From Collimonas rhizosphaerae (lineage in GTDB: Bacteria > Pseudomonadota > Gammaproteobacteria > Burkholderiales > Burkholderiaceae_D), in contig NZ_JBANDC010000003.1 in assembly GCF_038896935.1 (NCBI RefSeq), positions 310,001 to 374,000 on the forward strand: a stretch of 64,000 nt of DNA. Reading direction: 5' to 3'. The position numbers were made by a program, and so were the translations under genes. Positions 44,521 through 54,242 of this stretch are shown in pieces; position 1 is the stretch's first letter; every line of letters starts with the position of its first letter. The notes under the pieces are model-generated. The model had not been told where the DNA came from. It ran no database searches and was given only the letters and a program-made list of their open reading frames with translations.

Positions 44521-45297
44521 ATGCCCATGCCCGCCAGCGCCCTATCCAGCATTTCCGCCGCCGCCCAATCGGTCGTGGCGGCCTTGCCGCATGCCTTGTG
44601 GCGCGCAGACCAGATGGGTTCCTACCAGGGCGTGGTCACCGCCTCCGGCCATCCATCCCTCGACCGTGAATTGCCGAACGGCGGCTGGCCGCATTCGGCA
44701 TTGATAGAGCTGCTGCTGCAACAAGCCGGCTGCGGCGAAATGCGCCTGCTGCAGCCGGCGCTGATGGGCATCGCCAGCCAGCGCCGGATCGTCTTGCTGC
44801 AGCCGCCGCATTTGCCGCAGATCGCGGCCTGGGACGGCGCCGGCCTGGCCAGCGGACAGCTGCTGTGGATCAAGGCGGCGCGCAGCGCCGATGCGCTGTG
44901 GTCGGCGGAACAGGTATTGCGCAACGGCAGCTGCGGCGCGCTGCTGTTATGGCAATCCCATGTCCGGGGCGAGGCTTTGCGCCGCTTGCACCTGGCGGCC
45001 CAGGCCAGCGACACCCTGCTGTGGCTGCTGCGGCCGCTGAGCGCCGCCCACGAATCCTCGCCCTCGCCTTTGCGGCTGGCATTGCGGCCGGCGCGCAACG
45101 GCGTCGAAATCCAGCTGCTCAAACGCAAAGGGCCGCAACACGAACAAGCGTTTTACCTGCCGCTGGCGGCAACCGTGGCCCCGGCCACCGCTCCAGCCGT
45201 TCCGCCACCTTCTTTTGCCGTACCCGACCATGACACTCTGGATAGGCATACACCTGCCGCTGCTGGCGCTGGAAACATTGCGCCCGCGCTGGTCTGA
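44521..45297 (+). CDS. imuA: Mutasome accessory protein ImuA (SulA/RecA-like)
   Basis: The protein has 258 residues. Its RecA-like core shows HPSLDRELPNGGWPHSALIE (about 46-65), LLQPPHLPQIAAWDGAGLAS and LWSAEQVLRNGSCGALLLWQ. Walker motifs are degenerate, as usual in ImuA. Its 3' end overlaps imuB by 68 bp. Together with ImuB and DnaE2 it makes up the damage-induced translesion mutasome. The start at 44521 follows the SOS promoter. Two ATG codons (44521 and 44527) are possible starts. Confidence 0.92.
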   Translation: MPMPASALSSISAAAQSVVAALPHALWRADQMGSYQGVVTASGHPSLDRELPNGGWPHSALIELLLQQAGCGEMRLLQPALMGIASQRRIVLLQPPHLPQIAAWDGAGLASGQLLWIKAARSADALWSAEQVLRNGSCGALLLWQSHVRGEALRRLHLAAQASDTLLWLLRPLSAAHESSPSPLRLALRPARNGVEIQLLKRKGPQHEQAFYLPLAATVAPATAPAVPPPSFAVPDHDTLDRHTPAAAGAGNIAPALV

Positions 45298-46702
45298 ACC
45301 CTGCATGCTGGCGGTGCTGGAACATGACCAGGTGCTGGCCATGACACCCGCCGCGGCGGCCAGCGGCGTGCGCCCGGGCATGCGCCGCGGCGGTGTGCTG
45401 GCGCTGGCGCCGCAGGCTTTGTTATGCGAGCGCGATGCGGCGCGCGAACAAGGCGCGCGCGACGATATCGCGCTGGCCCTGCTGCAATACACGTCGGAAG
45501 TAGCGCATGCCGAGGAGGATTCGCTGCTGCTCGACATCAGCGCCAGCCTGAGCGCTTTCGGCGGCCGTCTGGCGCTGTGCCGCCGCATCCGCGACAGCAT
45601 CCAGGCGCTGGGCTTTACGCCGCAGCTCAGCATGGCGCCGACCGCCCAGGGCGCGTGGCTGCTGGCCCGCCATCGCCGCCGCATGCAGCGCCGCAGCCTG
45701 CGCCTGGCCAGCCTGCAGCGGCGGCTGGATGGATTGCCGTTCGCGATCCTGCCGGCGGCGCGCCCCCACCAAGAATGGCTGGCCGGCATCGGCTGCCAGA
45801 CCCTGGCCGACTTGCGCAAGCTGCCGCGCGCCGGATTGCAGCGGCGCAGCGACAAGCACATCCTGGACACCCTGGACCGCGCCTACGGCAGCGCGCCCGA
45901 AATCTTCGAATGGGTGCAGCCGCCGCAGGCATTCAGCGCCTGGCTGGAGCTGCCGGACCGTATCGAACATGCCGAGGCGGTACTGTTTGCGGCACGCCGC
46001 CTGGTCTTGCAAATGATCGGCTGGCTGGTAGTGCAGCAGCTGGCGGTATCGCGTTTCCTGCTGTCGCTGGAACACGAGCGCGGGCGCCAGGCAATCGCCC
46101 CGACGCCGCTGGAAATCGCGCTGGGCGAACCGGCCTGGCATGAAGAACACCTGCTGCGCCTGTTGAAAGAAAGGCTGGGCCGGCTGCAACTCGATGCGCC
46201 GGTGATCGCCTTGCGCTTGCAGGCAACCCAGGTAGCGCCGATGCTGCCGCCGACCGCCTCCCTGTTTCCCGAGCCGGGCGGCACGCCCGGCGCCTATGCT
46301 CGCCTGCTGGAGTTGCTGAGCGCACGGCTCGGCAGTGAAAACGTCTTGCAGCCGGCAGCGCTGGCCGACCACCGGCCGGAAGTCGCCAACGCCTGGCAGG
46401 CAGCCGGCGACGGCCTGTGCCGCCAAACGCCAGGCGATGCATTGCCTCGGCTCCAGCCGCAACGGCCATTCTGGCTGCTGCAGCAGCCGCTGGCCCTGAT
46501 GCTGCGCAAGCACCGGCCGTTTTATGGTTCGCCGCTGCGCCTGCTGTCAGGGCCGGAGCGGATCGAATGCGGCTGGTGGGACGGTCCGCCGACTGTGCGC
46601 GACTACTTCGTGGCGGAAGGCGAAGAAGCTGCTTGCTACTGGATATATCGCGAGCGCGACGGCGATGACATCCACTGGTTCCTGCACGGCTTGTTTGCCT
46701 GA
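45230..46702 (+). CDS. imuB: Inactive Y-family polymerase-like protein ImuB
   Basis: From MTLWIGIHLPLLALETLRP the protein has 490 residues. It has palm, fingers and little-finger layout: PAAAASGVRPGMRRGGVLAL, SLLLDISASLSAFGGRLALC and the HhH segment LAGIGCQTLADLRKLPRAGL. The catalytic acidic residues of active Y-family enzymes are not in place at the N-terminus, as expected for ImuB, which acts as the hub binding the clamp, ImuA and DnaE2. The C-terminal part resembles the ImuB tail (GPERIECGWWDGPPTVRDYF). It overlaps imuA. Confidence 0.92.
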   Translation: MTLWIGIHLPLLALETLRPRWSEPCMLAVLEHDQVLAMTPAAAASGVRPGMRRGGVLALAPQALLCERDAAREQGARDDIALALLQYTSEVAHAEEDSLLLDISASLSAFGGRLALCRRIRDSIQALGFTPQLSMAPTAQGAWLLARHRRRMQRRSLRLASLQRRLDGLPFAILPAARPHQEWLAGIGCQTLADLRKLPRAGLQRRSDKHILDTLDRAYGSAPEIFEWVQPPQAFSAWLELPDRIEHAEAVLFAARRLVLQMIGWLVVQQLAVSRFLLSLEHERGRQAIAPTPLEIALGEPAWHEEHLLRLLKERLGRLQLDAPVIALRLQATQVAPMLPPTASLFPEPGGTPGAYARLLELLSARLGSENVLQPAALADHRPEVANAWQAAGDGLCRQTPGDALPRLQPQRPFWLLQQPLALMLRKHRPFYGSPLRLLSGPERIECGWWDGPPTVRDYFVAEGEEAACYWIYRERDGDDIHWFLHGLFA

Positions 46703-46708
46703 TTGCCT

Positions 46709-49700
46709 ATGGACGACAATCCCGCGCTGGCGCCGCCGTCGATCGTATTGCCGGAATACGCCGAACTGCAGTGCGTCTCGAATTTCAGTTTCCTGCGCGG
46801 CGCCTCGCATCCCGAGGAACTGGTGGAGCGCGCCGTCCAGCTTGGCTACGCGGCGCTGGCGCTGACCGACGAATGCTCGCTGGCCGGCGTGGTGCGCGCC
46901 CATGTCGAAGCCAAGAAACATGGACTGCCGCTGCTGATCGGCAGCCAGTTCCAGCTGCACGAGGCCGACGGCAGCCCGGCGTTTTCTCTCATCGCGCTGG
47001 CGCAAAACCGCGAAGGTTACGGCAATCTTTCGGAACTGATCACGCTGGCGCGCAGCCGCGCCGGCAAAGGCCATTACCTGCTCCGGCCGCAAGACCTCGA
47101 TGCGCCGGACAGCGCCAACGCCCACCTGCGCCAGCTGCCCGATTGCCTGCTGCTCCTGCTGCCGGCTCATGGCGTCGACAGCGCAACGCTGGGCCGCCAG
47201 GCGGCATGGCTGCGCAATACTTTTCCCGGCCGCGCCTGGATCGGCATGACCATGCTGCACCAGGCCGGCGACGAATGCCAGCGCGCCGTGATCGAGCAGG
47301 CCGCGCAAGCGCTCGGCTTGCCGGTAGCCGCTACCGGCGATGTCTGCATGCACCGCCGCTCGCGCAAGCCGCTGCAGGATACGCTGGCCGCGATCCGGCT
47401 CGGCAAGACTGTCGCCGCTTGCGGTTATGCGCTGGCGCCGAATGCCGAACAGCACCTGCGCGCCAGGCTGCGGCTAGGCAACCTGTATCCGGCGGCGGCC
47501 TTGGCCGAAACGGTAAGGATCGCCGGCATGTGCAGCTTTTCGCTGGATGAACTGCGGTATGAATATCCGGATGAAATCGTACCGCCGGGGCATACTCCGG
47601 CCAGTTATCTGCGCCAGCAAACCTATATCGGCGCGCGCAGCCGCTTCGCCGACGAAATCCCGGCGGCGGTGCAGCGGCAGCTGGAAGACGAACTGGACCT
47701 GATCCAGGAGCTGGAATATGAAGCTTATTTCCTGACGGTCTACGATATCGTCCAGTTCGCCCGCAGCCAGGGCATCTTGTGCCAGGGCCGCGGCTCGGCG
47801 GCCAACTCGGCGGTCTGCTACTGCCTCGGCATCACCGAAGTCGACCCCGCCCGGAGCACCTTGCTGTTCGGCCGCTTCATCAGCCGCGAGCGCAATGAAC
47901 CGCCCGACATCGACGTCGATTTCGAACACCAGCGGCGCGAAGAAGTGATCCAGTACATCTACGAAAAATACGGCCGGCGGCGGGCGGCGCTGACCGCGGT
48001 CGTGATCAGCTACCGGCCGCGCAGCGTGCTGCGCGATGTCGGCAAGGCGCTGGGCGTCGATCCGGGCCTGGTCGACCAGGTCGCCAAATCGCAGCGCTGG
48101 TGGGACGACAAGCAGCAGCTGCAGCAGAACTTCGGCGAACTCGGCATGGCTGCCAATACGGCGATTGCCGAACAATGGGCCGAGCTGTCGCATACGCTGA
48201 TGGGATTTCCGCGCCACCTGTCGCAGCACCCGGGCGGCTTCGTGATTTCACGCGGCAAGCTGTCGCGCCTGGTGCCTATCGAAAACGCGGCGATGAAAGA
48301 TCGCAGCGTGGTGCAATGGGACAAGGACGACCTGGACGCCCTGCGCATACTCAAGGTCGATGTGCTGGCGCTGGGCATGCTGTCGATGCTGCAGCGGGCG
48401 CTGGCGATGGTGGCGACGCAACGCGGCGAAACATTCGAGATGAAAGACATCCCGCGCGAAGATCCCGCGACTTACGACATGATCTGCAAGGCCGACACCA
48501 TAGGCGTGTTCCAGATCGAAAGCCGGGCCCAGATGAGCATGCTGCCGCGCCTGAAGCCGCGTCAATTCTACGACCTGGTGATCCAGGTTGCGATCGTCCG
48601 GCCGGGACCGATCCAGGGCGGCATGGTCCATCCTTATTTGCAAAACAGGAAAAAAGATCCTGGCAAAATCGTCTACCAGAAAAATTTGCAGCAAGCATTG
48701 GAACGCACCCTGGGCATACCGATTTTCCAGGAACAGGTGATGCAGATCGCCGTGATCGCGGCAGGTTTCACCGAGGGCGAGGCCGACAGCCTGCGTCGCT
48801 CGATGGCGGCCTGGAAGCGCAAAGGCGGCCTCGAAAAATTCGAACGCAAGCTGATCGACGGCATGACAGACAGGGGCTACGACAAGAGTTTCGCCGAAGC
48901 CATCTACAGCCAGATCCAGGGCTTCGGCGAATACGGCTTCCCGGAAAGCCACGCCGCCAGTTTCGCCCTGCTCGCCTACGCCAGCTCCTGGCTCAAATGC
49001 CATGAACCGGAAGCGTTCCTGGCGGCGCTGCTGAACAGCCAGCCGATGGGATTCTATTCGCCGTCGCAGCTGGTGCAGGACGCGCGCCGGCATGGCGTGG
49101 AAGTGCTGCCGGTCGATATCAACGTCAGCAACTGGGAAGCTGCCCTGGAATCAACCTCGGCGGCCAGGCCGGCAGTCAGGCTGGGCTTCAACCTGGTGCG
49201 CGGGCTGAATTCCCGCAATGTCGACGAGATTGAAGCGGCGCGCGCGGTGCGTCCGTTCACCGGCCTCAAGGACATGGCCTTGCGCAGCGGCCTGCAGCGC
49301 GACCAGCTGCAGGCGCTGGCCGCCGCCAATTCGCTCGCGCCGCTGGTCGGCAACCGCCGCCAGGCGTTGTGGCAGGCGCTGGTCAGCGCACCGGACAAAG
49401 GCTTGCTCAGGCAGGCCCAGGTGGCGGAAGAAGCCTTGCTGCTGGCGCCGCCGACGGAAGGAGAAAACCTGCTCAACGATTACGATGCGCTGGGCCTGAC
49501 CCTGGGGCGCCATCCGCTGGCGCTGCTGCGCCCGCAGCTCAATGCCCAGCGCTTCAGGCCGGCCGAGGTGCTGAATACTTTCCGCAGCGGCCAGCTGGCG
49601 CGGGCCTGCGGCATCGTCACGGTGCGCCAGCGCCCCGGCACGGCCAAGGGCGTGGTGTTCGTCACGCTGGAAGATGAAACCGGCACTGTCAACGTCATCG

Positions 49701-49873
49701 TCTGGCCCGACCTGGCGGACAGCCAGCGCAAGGAATTGCAGGGAGCGAAGCTGATGGGCGTCAATGGCAGCTGGCAGTCCCAGGAGGGCGTCAGGCACCT
49801 GGTGGCCCAGCACCTGATCGACATGTCGCCCATGCTGGGCAAGCTGTACACCAGCAGCCGCGACTTTCACTAA
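46709..49873 (+). CDS. dnaE2: Error-prone DNA polymerase III alpha subunit DnaE2 (ImuC)
   Basis: The protein has 1054 residues. The N-terminal PHP domain begins AELQCVSNFSFLRGASHPEE and LGYAALALTDECSLAGVVRA. The polymerase active-site aspartates are in PPDIDVDFEHQRREEVIQYI (about 393-412). Fingers, HhH and a C-terminal OB domain follow (GIVTVRQRPGTAKGVVFVTL). It lacks the long C-terminal tail of replicative DnaE. It starts at ATG 46709 (TTG 46703 is in frame), 6 bp after imuB. It performs mutagenic bypass synthesis under SOS control. Confidence 0.95.
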   Translation: MDDNPALAPPSIVLPEYAELQCVSNFSFLRGASHPEELVERAVQLGYAALALTDECSLAGVVRAHVEAKKHGLPLLIGSQFQLHEADGSPAFSLIALAQNREGYGNLSELITLARSRAGKGHYLLRPQDLDAPDSANAHLRQLPDCLLLLLPAHGVDSATLGRQAAWLRNTFPGRAWIGMTMLHQAGDECQRAVIEQAAQALGLPVAATGDVCMHRRSRKPLQDTLAAIRLGKTVAACGYALAPNAEQHLRARLRLGNLYPAAALAETVRIAGMCSFSLDELRYEYPDEIVPPGHTPASYLRQQTYIGARSRFADEIPAAVQRQLEDELDLIQELEYEAYFLTVYDIVQFARSQGILCQGRGSAANSAVCYCLGITEVDPARSTLLFGRFISRERNEPPDIDVDFEHQRREEVIQYIYEKYGRRRAALTAVVISYRPRSVLRDVGKALGVDPGLVDQVAKSQRWWDDKQQLQQNFGELGMAANTAIAEQWAELSHTLMGFPRHLSQHPGGFVISRGKLSRLVPIENAAMKDRSVVQWDKDDLDALRILKVDVLALGMLSMLQRALAMVATQRGETFEMKDIPREDPATYDMICKADTIGVFQIESRAQMSMLPRLKPRQFYDLVIQVAIVRPGPIQGGMVHPYLQNRKKDPGKIVYQKNLQQALERTLGIPIFQEQVMQIAVIAAGFTEGEADSLRRSMAAWKRKGGLEKFERKLIDGMTDRGYDKSFAEAIYSQIQGFGEYGFPESHAASFALLAYASSWLKCHEPEAFLAALLNSQPMGFYSPSQLVQDARRHGVEVLPVDINVSNWEAALESTSAARPAVRLGFNLVRGLNSRNVDEIEAARAVRPFTGLKDMALRSGLQRDQLQALAAANSLAPLVGNRRQALWQALVSAPDKGLLRQAQVAEEALLLAPPTEGENLLNDYDALGLTLGRHPLALLRPQLNAQRFRPAEVLNTFRSGQLARACGIVTVRQRPGTAKGVVFVTLEDETGTVNVIVWPDLADSQRKELQGAKLMGVNGSWQSQEGVRHLVAQHLIDMSPMLGKLYTSSRDFH

Positions 49874-49876
49874 AAT

Positions 49877-51298
49877 TCAATCAGGCCGCGGCGGTTTTGG
49901 ATGCGGCATGTGCAGGTGGTCGGGATGCCGGTCCAGCAATTGGTCGATGCCGGCGCCCGGATCTTCGCTGCCGTCTTCCTGGATCGCCACCTGGCGCTCG
50001 CGCGCGCTGTCGTCGGCCAGGTCGCGCTTGCGCTGCCAGTTCACCGCTACCAGCCCGCCCACGCCCAGCACCGCCAGGCAAGCCGCGGGAACCAGCATCG
50101 GCGTGACATTGCTGTGCGTGAGCTTGCCCACGTAAGGCATCAGGTTCTGCCCGAAAAACCCGCCCAGGTTGCCGATTGAATTGATCGCCGCGATGCTGGC
50201 GGCAGCCCGCGCGCCTTGGAAAAATTTCGGCGGCAAGGACCAGAAACAGGGATACAGCAAGGTGATGCAAGCGCCGCCAATGACCAAGGCGCCGAAACGC
50301 AGCGTGTTGGAATCGAGCAGCGCACTCGAGGTAAAGCACAGCAAACCCAGCAAGCCGATGACGGCGATCGCCTTGAACACCACCCGGTCATGGCGCAGCT
50401 TGCCCGGCAGCCACAGCAACAGCAGCACCGCCAGCCCCCACGGCATCATGTTCAGCAAGCCGTTGATGGTGGAGCTGACGCCGAAGCCCTTCACCAAGGT
50501 CGGCAGCCAGTAAGTGACGCCATACAGCGAAGTCGACATCAGCATGTAGGTGGCGGCAAACAGCAGCACGCGCAAGTCCCATAGCGCCGCCAGCGGATTG
50601 CCGCGGGTGACGTTAGCCGGCGTATCGCGTTGCATCATGTCGTTCAGCTTGGCTTTCTGCGATGCAGACAGAAATTTGGCTTCATCGATGGAGCCCGGCA
50701 GATACACCATCACCACCAGCGTCAGCAGCACAGCCGGCGCACCGGTCGCAATAAAGACCCACTGCCAGCCGGCCAGCCCGAGCGTGCCGTTCAGGTTCAG
50801 CAGCAAGCCGCCGACCAGGGCGCCCAGCATGTTGGCCAGGGCGCTGCCCAACGTAAATATCCCCAGCACCCGGGTGCGGTATATCTGGGGGAACCACAGC
50901 GTCAGGTAATAGATCACGCCAGGATAAAATCCGGCTTCGGCCACGCCCAGCATGAAGCGCAGCACATAAAACATCGGCAGCGAACTGGTGAAACCCAGCA
51001 GTATGGTCACCGCGCCCCAGGTAAACATGATGCGCGCCAGCCAGACCCGCGCGCCGTATTTATGCAAGGCCAGGGTGCTGGGGATCTCGAACAGCAGGTA
51101 GCCGATGAAAAACAGGGACGCGCCGAGACCGTAGGCCGCCTCGCTCATGCCCAGCGCATGCACCATTTCCAGCTTGGCGAAACCGACGTTCTGACGGTCG
51201 ATGAAAGACACCAGGAACATCACGATCAGCAATGGCATCAGGCGCCATGCCACTTTTTTCATCAACTGGTCTTCAGACAGCTCGGTTTGTGACTGCAC
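49877..51298 (-). CDS. MFS transporter, anion:cation symporter (ACS) family
   Basis: The protein has 473 residues and 12 membrane helices. It has LMPLLIVMFLVSFIDRQNVG at the start and GVAEAGFYPGVIYYLTLWFP at about 117-136, both ACS signatures found in tartrate, phthalate and glucarate transporters. A 45-residue hydrophilic C-terminal tail ends HMPHPKPPRPD. No catabolic genes for such acids are adjacent. Its stop lies 3 bp from that of dnaE2. Confidence 0.9.
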   Translation of the reverse strand: MQSQTELSEDQLMKKVAWRLMPLLIVMFLVSFIDRQNVGFAKLEMVHALGMSEAAYGLGASLFFIGYLLFEIPSTLALHKYGARVWLARIMFTWGAVTILLGFTSSLPMFYVLRFMLGVAEAGFYPGVIYYLTLWFPQIYRTRVLGIFTLGSALANMLGALVGGLLLNLNGTLGLAGWQWVFIATGAPAVLLTLVVMVYLPGSIDEAKFLSASQKAKLNDMMQRDTPANVTRGNPLAALWDLRVLLFAATYMLMSTSLYGVTYWLPTLVKGFGVSSTINGLLNMMPWGLAVLLLLWLPGKLRHDRVVFKAIAVIGLLGLLCFTSSALLDSNTLRFGALVIGGACITLLYPCFWSLPPKFFQGARAAASIAAINSIGNLGGFFGQNLMPYVGKLTHSNVTPMLVPAACLAVLGVGGLVAVNWQRKRDLADDSARERQVAIQEDGSEDPGAGIDQLLDRHPDHLHMPHPKPPRPD

Positions 51299-51365
51299 GT
51301 TGGGCCTCCCTATGTTTTAGTATTTTGCAAAAAATGATGAAAGCATCGGTAAAAATCCGGAAAAT

Positions 51366-51995
51366 TCAATGATCCCAGTGGCGCCGCCACACCGGCGCCA
51401 CTTTCGGATCGGCTTGCACCCTCTCGACCAAGGCGAAGAAAGCGGGCCGCACCCGCGCCAGGTGCGGCCGCGCGCCCGCCCACTTGGAAACCACGGCAGC
51501 CATCAGGTCGAGCAGGCCGAGCGAGGCGCCGTTCAAGAATGGCGATGCTGGATAAGTGTCGGCGAAAATTTCCCAATAACTGTGCAGGCGCGCACGCGTG
51601 CCTTCCCGGATTTGTTCTTTCACGGCATCGTCGGCATTGGCGCACCAGCGCTCAGGGAAGTCGATCACGCCGATCGCGGCGTAACAGTTGGCGGCGATAT
51701 ACACCAGGCCCCTGATGGCCTGCGCGCGCTGGGTTTCAGCGGCAGGCAGCAGCCCGGCCGCGGGATGGGCCAGGCCGAGATGGAGCAGGATCGCCGCGCT
51801 TTCAGTCAGGATGCTGCCATCCGGCAGCTGCAAGGTGGGAATCTGCCTGAGGGGGTTCAGCTGCTGCAGCTCGTCGAGCGCCGAGCCAGGCTCCCAGGAA
51901 GCTGCCTCGACCAGCCGGTAAGGCAGTCCGGCCAGTTCCAGCGCCAGCTCCACCACGGCGGAGCCGGAGCCCTTGAAGCCATACAATGTATACAT
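51366..51995 (-). CDS. Glutathione S-transferase-like protein
   Basis: The protein has 209 residues from MYTLYGFKGSGSAVVELALE (an ATG six codons upstream is also open). The thioredoxin-like N-domain has NPLRQIPTLQLPDGSILTES, the glutathione-binding cis-Pro and E-S motif. An all-helical C-domain contains NGASLGLLDLMAAVVSKWAG. Ser in SGSAVVE at about residue 12 could be catalytic. The substrate is unknown. Confidence 0.88.
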   Translation of the reverse strand: MYTLYGFKGSGSAVVELALELAGLPYRLVEAASWEPGSALDELQQLNPLRQIPTLQLPDGSILTESAAILLHLGLAHPAAGLLPAAETQRAQAIRGLVYIAANCYAAIGVIDFPERWCANADDAVKEQIREGTRARLHSYWEIFADTYPASPFLNGASLGLLDLMAAVVSKWAGARPHLARVRPAFFALVERVQADPKVAPVWRRHWDH

Positions 51996-52064
51996 GTGCC
52001 CTGCCCGATCCATCTTTTGGAAGATAAATTCTAACAGGGAGTGGCGCCTTGCAGTAGCGCCTTG

Positions 52065-52757
52065 TCAGGCGTTATCCGTCAAGCCCATGGCGTGCCGCAC
52101 GCGTCCGCACAGCTCTTCGGGCGAGCGCGAGATGATTTCTTCCGGCACCAGGAATTTCTTGATCAAACGCTTGTAGCTCTCGAAACCGTAGGAAACCATG
52201 AAAGGATGCATGCCGGAGCCGATTGCGGCCAGGTAATCCTTGTGCTCGTCGCCGGCGATATAGGCGCGCGCGGGATTGATGTCGAGGCGCTCGCGGATGG
52301 CGCGGAATTCCTGCATCTTTTCCAGGTGCAGCGGAATGTGGGCAAAAAAATCGAGCGCATCGAGATCGATGTCATGGCGCCGGAACAGCAGCCGCAGCGT
52401 CTCTTCCGGTTCATTCGTCATGTTGCGCGTCACCAGGCCGACCGCGATGTCCGGCGCGGCGATCAGGCTGCGCACCAGGTCCGCGATGCCCGGATACAGT
52501 TTGGCCTCTTCCCGGTAAACCTCGGTCAGGGTGGCGATCAGCTGCTTGCGGCTCTGCTTGCCGATCTGTTTTTTCAGGTTGGAGGGAAACTCTTTCAATC
52601 CGCCCAGGTATTTGAACAGGCGGCGGCGCTTCTGGAATCTTTCCTCATCGCCGATCTCCATGCCGTGGCGGGAAAACGTCTTGTCGATGGCGTTGTAGGC
52701 ATCGATAGTGGTGCCGTCCGCATCGAGGATGATTAATCGTTTGCTATTGTTGTACAT
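52065..52757 (-). CDS. HAD-superfamily phosphatase
   Basis: The protein has 230 residues. Motif I is LIILDADGTTIDAYNAIDKT with nucleophile and acid aspartates, motif II is VGLVTRNMTNEPEETL (Thr), and motif III/IV is ARAYIAGDEHKDYLAAIGSG. A helical cap sits between motifs I and II, as in subfamily I. The tail GFESYKRLIKKFLVPEEII is characteristic of an uncharacterised beta-proteobacterial group. The substrate is unknown. Confidence 0.85.
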   Translation of the reverse strand: MYNNSKRLIILDADGTTIDAYNAIDKTFSRHGMEIGDEERFQKRRRLFKYLGGLKEFPSNLKKQIGKQSRKQLIATLTEVYREEAKLYPGIADLVRSLIAAPDIAVGLVTRNMTNEPEETLRLLFRRHDIDLDALDFFAHIPLHLEKMQEFRAIRERLDINPARAYIAGDEHKDYLAAIGSGMHPFMVSYGFESYKRLIKKFLVPEEIISRSPEELCGRVRHAMGLTDNA

Positions 52758-52892
52758 GGTTTATCCGTCAAGGAAAGCGATCGCAGCGAGGCGGCGGCCG
52801 CTCTGAGCGCCGGTTGCAAGGCCTCAACTTATAGCAGTCTTATGACAGGACGATGACTTCGACGAGAGCGCTGTTGCCGGCGCCCGCGGAAA

Positions 52893-54242
52893 TCAATGGA
52901 ATGCAACGATGAATTCTGCCCCGGGGCGCTGGTCGTGCTTGACCAGCAAGCGCCAGCCGTGGGCATGCGAAATTTCCCTGCAGATCGACAGCCCCAGGCC
53001 GGCGCCTTCATCGCGCCGGTTCGGGCCGCGCCAGAAACGCTTGAACAGCAATGGCACGTGGTCCGCGGCAATGCCCTCGCCACGGTCGCGCACCGAAATC
53101 TGCTCCGGCGTGACCGTGACGACAGCGCTGGCGCCGGCCGGCGAATGATGGAGGGCGTTTTCCAGCAGGTTCTTGACCAGTACAAACAGCGCGCCGCTGT
53201 CGGCCAGCAGCAATACCTGCCGAGCCGGCGAATGCAGGACGATGCGCACGCCCAGCCGGTCCGCCAGCCGTTCCAGGTGCTCGACCGCGCTGACCGCGAC
53301 TTCACCAGCGTCGAGCTGTTCGAACACAAAATTTTTCTGGTCGCTCACTTCAGCCAGGTGCAGCAACTGGTGCACCTGGCGCGCCATGCGGTCGACATCC
53401 TTCAAGAGCAGCGTGCGGTCAGCCATGCCATCGAGTTCGATCTGCCCGCGGATCAGGGCCAAAGGGGTCTTCAATTCATGCGCAACCGTCGCCAGGAATT
53501 CCTGCTGCAGCCGATAGCCACGCTCCAGCCGGTCCAGCGCCTTGTTGAATGCGTCTATCAGCGGCACCAGCTCTTGCGGCACGTCCACCGTAGACAGGCG
53601 CGAGCCCAGGCGGTTGAATTCAATCTTGCTGGCGGCATCCGACGCCACACGCAGCGGGCGCAGCGCGCGGTTGAATGTGCCCCACACGACACCGGTAAAT
53701 ACCAGGATGGCGACAATCACCGCGACCCCGGCGGCCATCATGAAACTGGCGCTGTCGCTGCCCATGATGGCCTGGTGCATGCGTTCGCTCCGCGCCACCT
53801 GGATATAGTAGGTCTTATCGTTGCGGAAAACGGCTTGCGTAAATACATGCAATGTCAATCCTGAGCGCCGCACGACCAAGCCGCTCTCGGTTGCGGTTTT
53901 GGGATCGAAACGCGTGCCTTTGGCAAACAGGGGGATGCCGGCGCCGTCGGAGGCGGCCAGCACCGCGCCCTTGTCATCCAGGATGCGGTAGATGGAGTCG
54001 TCTTTCAACGCTTCATACAGCAGCTGCATTTTGGAATTCAGCTCGACCCCGGTCAGTTTGCCCGCGGCGTCGAAGCGCATCTTTTCCTTGATCTTGTCGA
54101 CATGCCTGAGCATCTCCTGCTTCAGCAATATCTCGGGCTCCCACTGGAATACCGCAGCCAGGCCCGCGGACACCAGCAAGGTGATGACCACCATCGTAGC
54201 CGCGGCAGAGACAATCAGTTTTTTCGACAAGCTATAGCGCAT
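52893..54242 (-). CDS. Sensor histidine kinase of the MipA-linked system
   Basis: The protein has 449 residues. Helix 1 is at about 8-30 (IVSAAATMVVITLLVSAGLA), with a periplasmic loop to about 170 and helix 2 at about 171-192 (AAGVAVIVAILVFTGVVWG). HAMP follows, then HisKA with LQQEFLATVAHELKTPLALI and the ATPase boxes NLLENALHHSPAG, VRDRGEGIAADHV and GAGLGLSICREI. Its start overlaps the regulator gene end by 11 bp. It is QseC/PmrB-like in plan. The signal is unknown; linkage to an outer-membrane MipA/OmpV protein points to envelope or metal stress. Confidence 0.92.
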   Translation of the reverse strand: MRYSLSKKLIVSAAATMVVITLLVSAGLAAVFQWEPEILLKQEMLRHVDKIKEKMRFDAAGKLTGVELNSKMQLLYEALKDDSIYRILDDKGAVLAASDGAGIPLFAKGTRFDPKTATESGLVVRRSGLTLHVFTQAVFRNDKTYYIQVARSERMHQAIMGSDSASFMMAAGVAVIVAILVFTGVVWGTFNRALRPLRVASDAASKIEFNRLGSRLSTVDVPQELVPLIDAFNKALDRLERGYRLQQEFLATVAHELKTPLALIRGQIELDGMADRTLLLKDVDRMARQVHQLLHLAEVSDQKNFVFEQLDAGEVAVSAVEHLERLADRLGVRIVLHSPARQVLLLADSGALFVLVKNLLENALHHSPAGASAVVTVTPEQISVRDRGEGIAADHVPLLFKRFWRGPNRRDEGAGLGLSICREISHAHGWRLLVKHDQRPGAEFIVAFH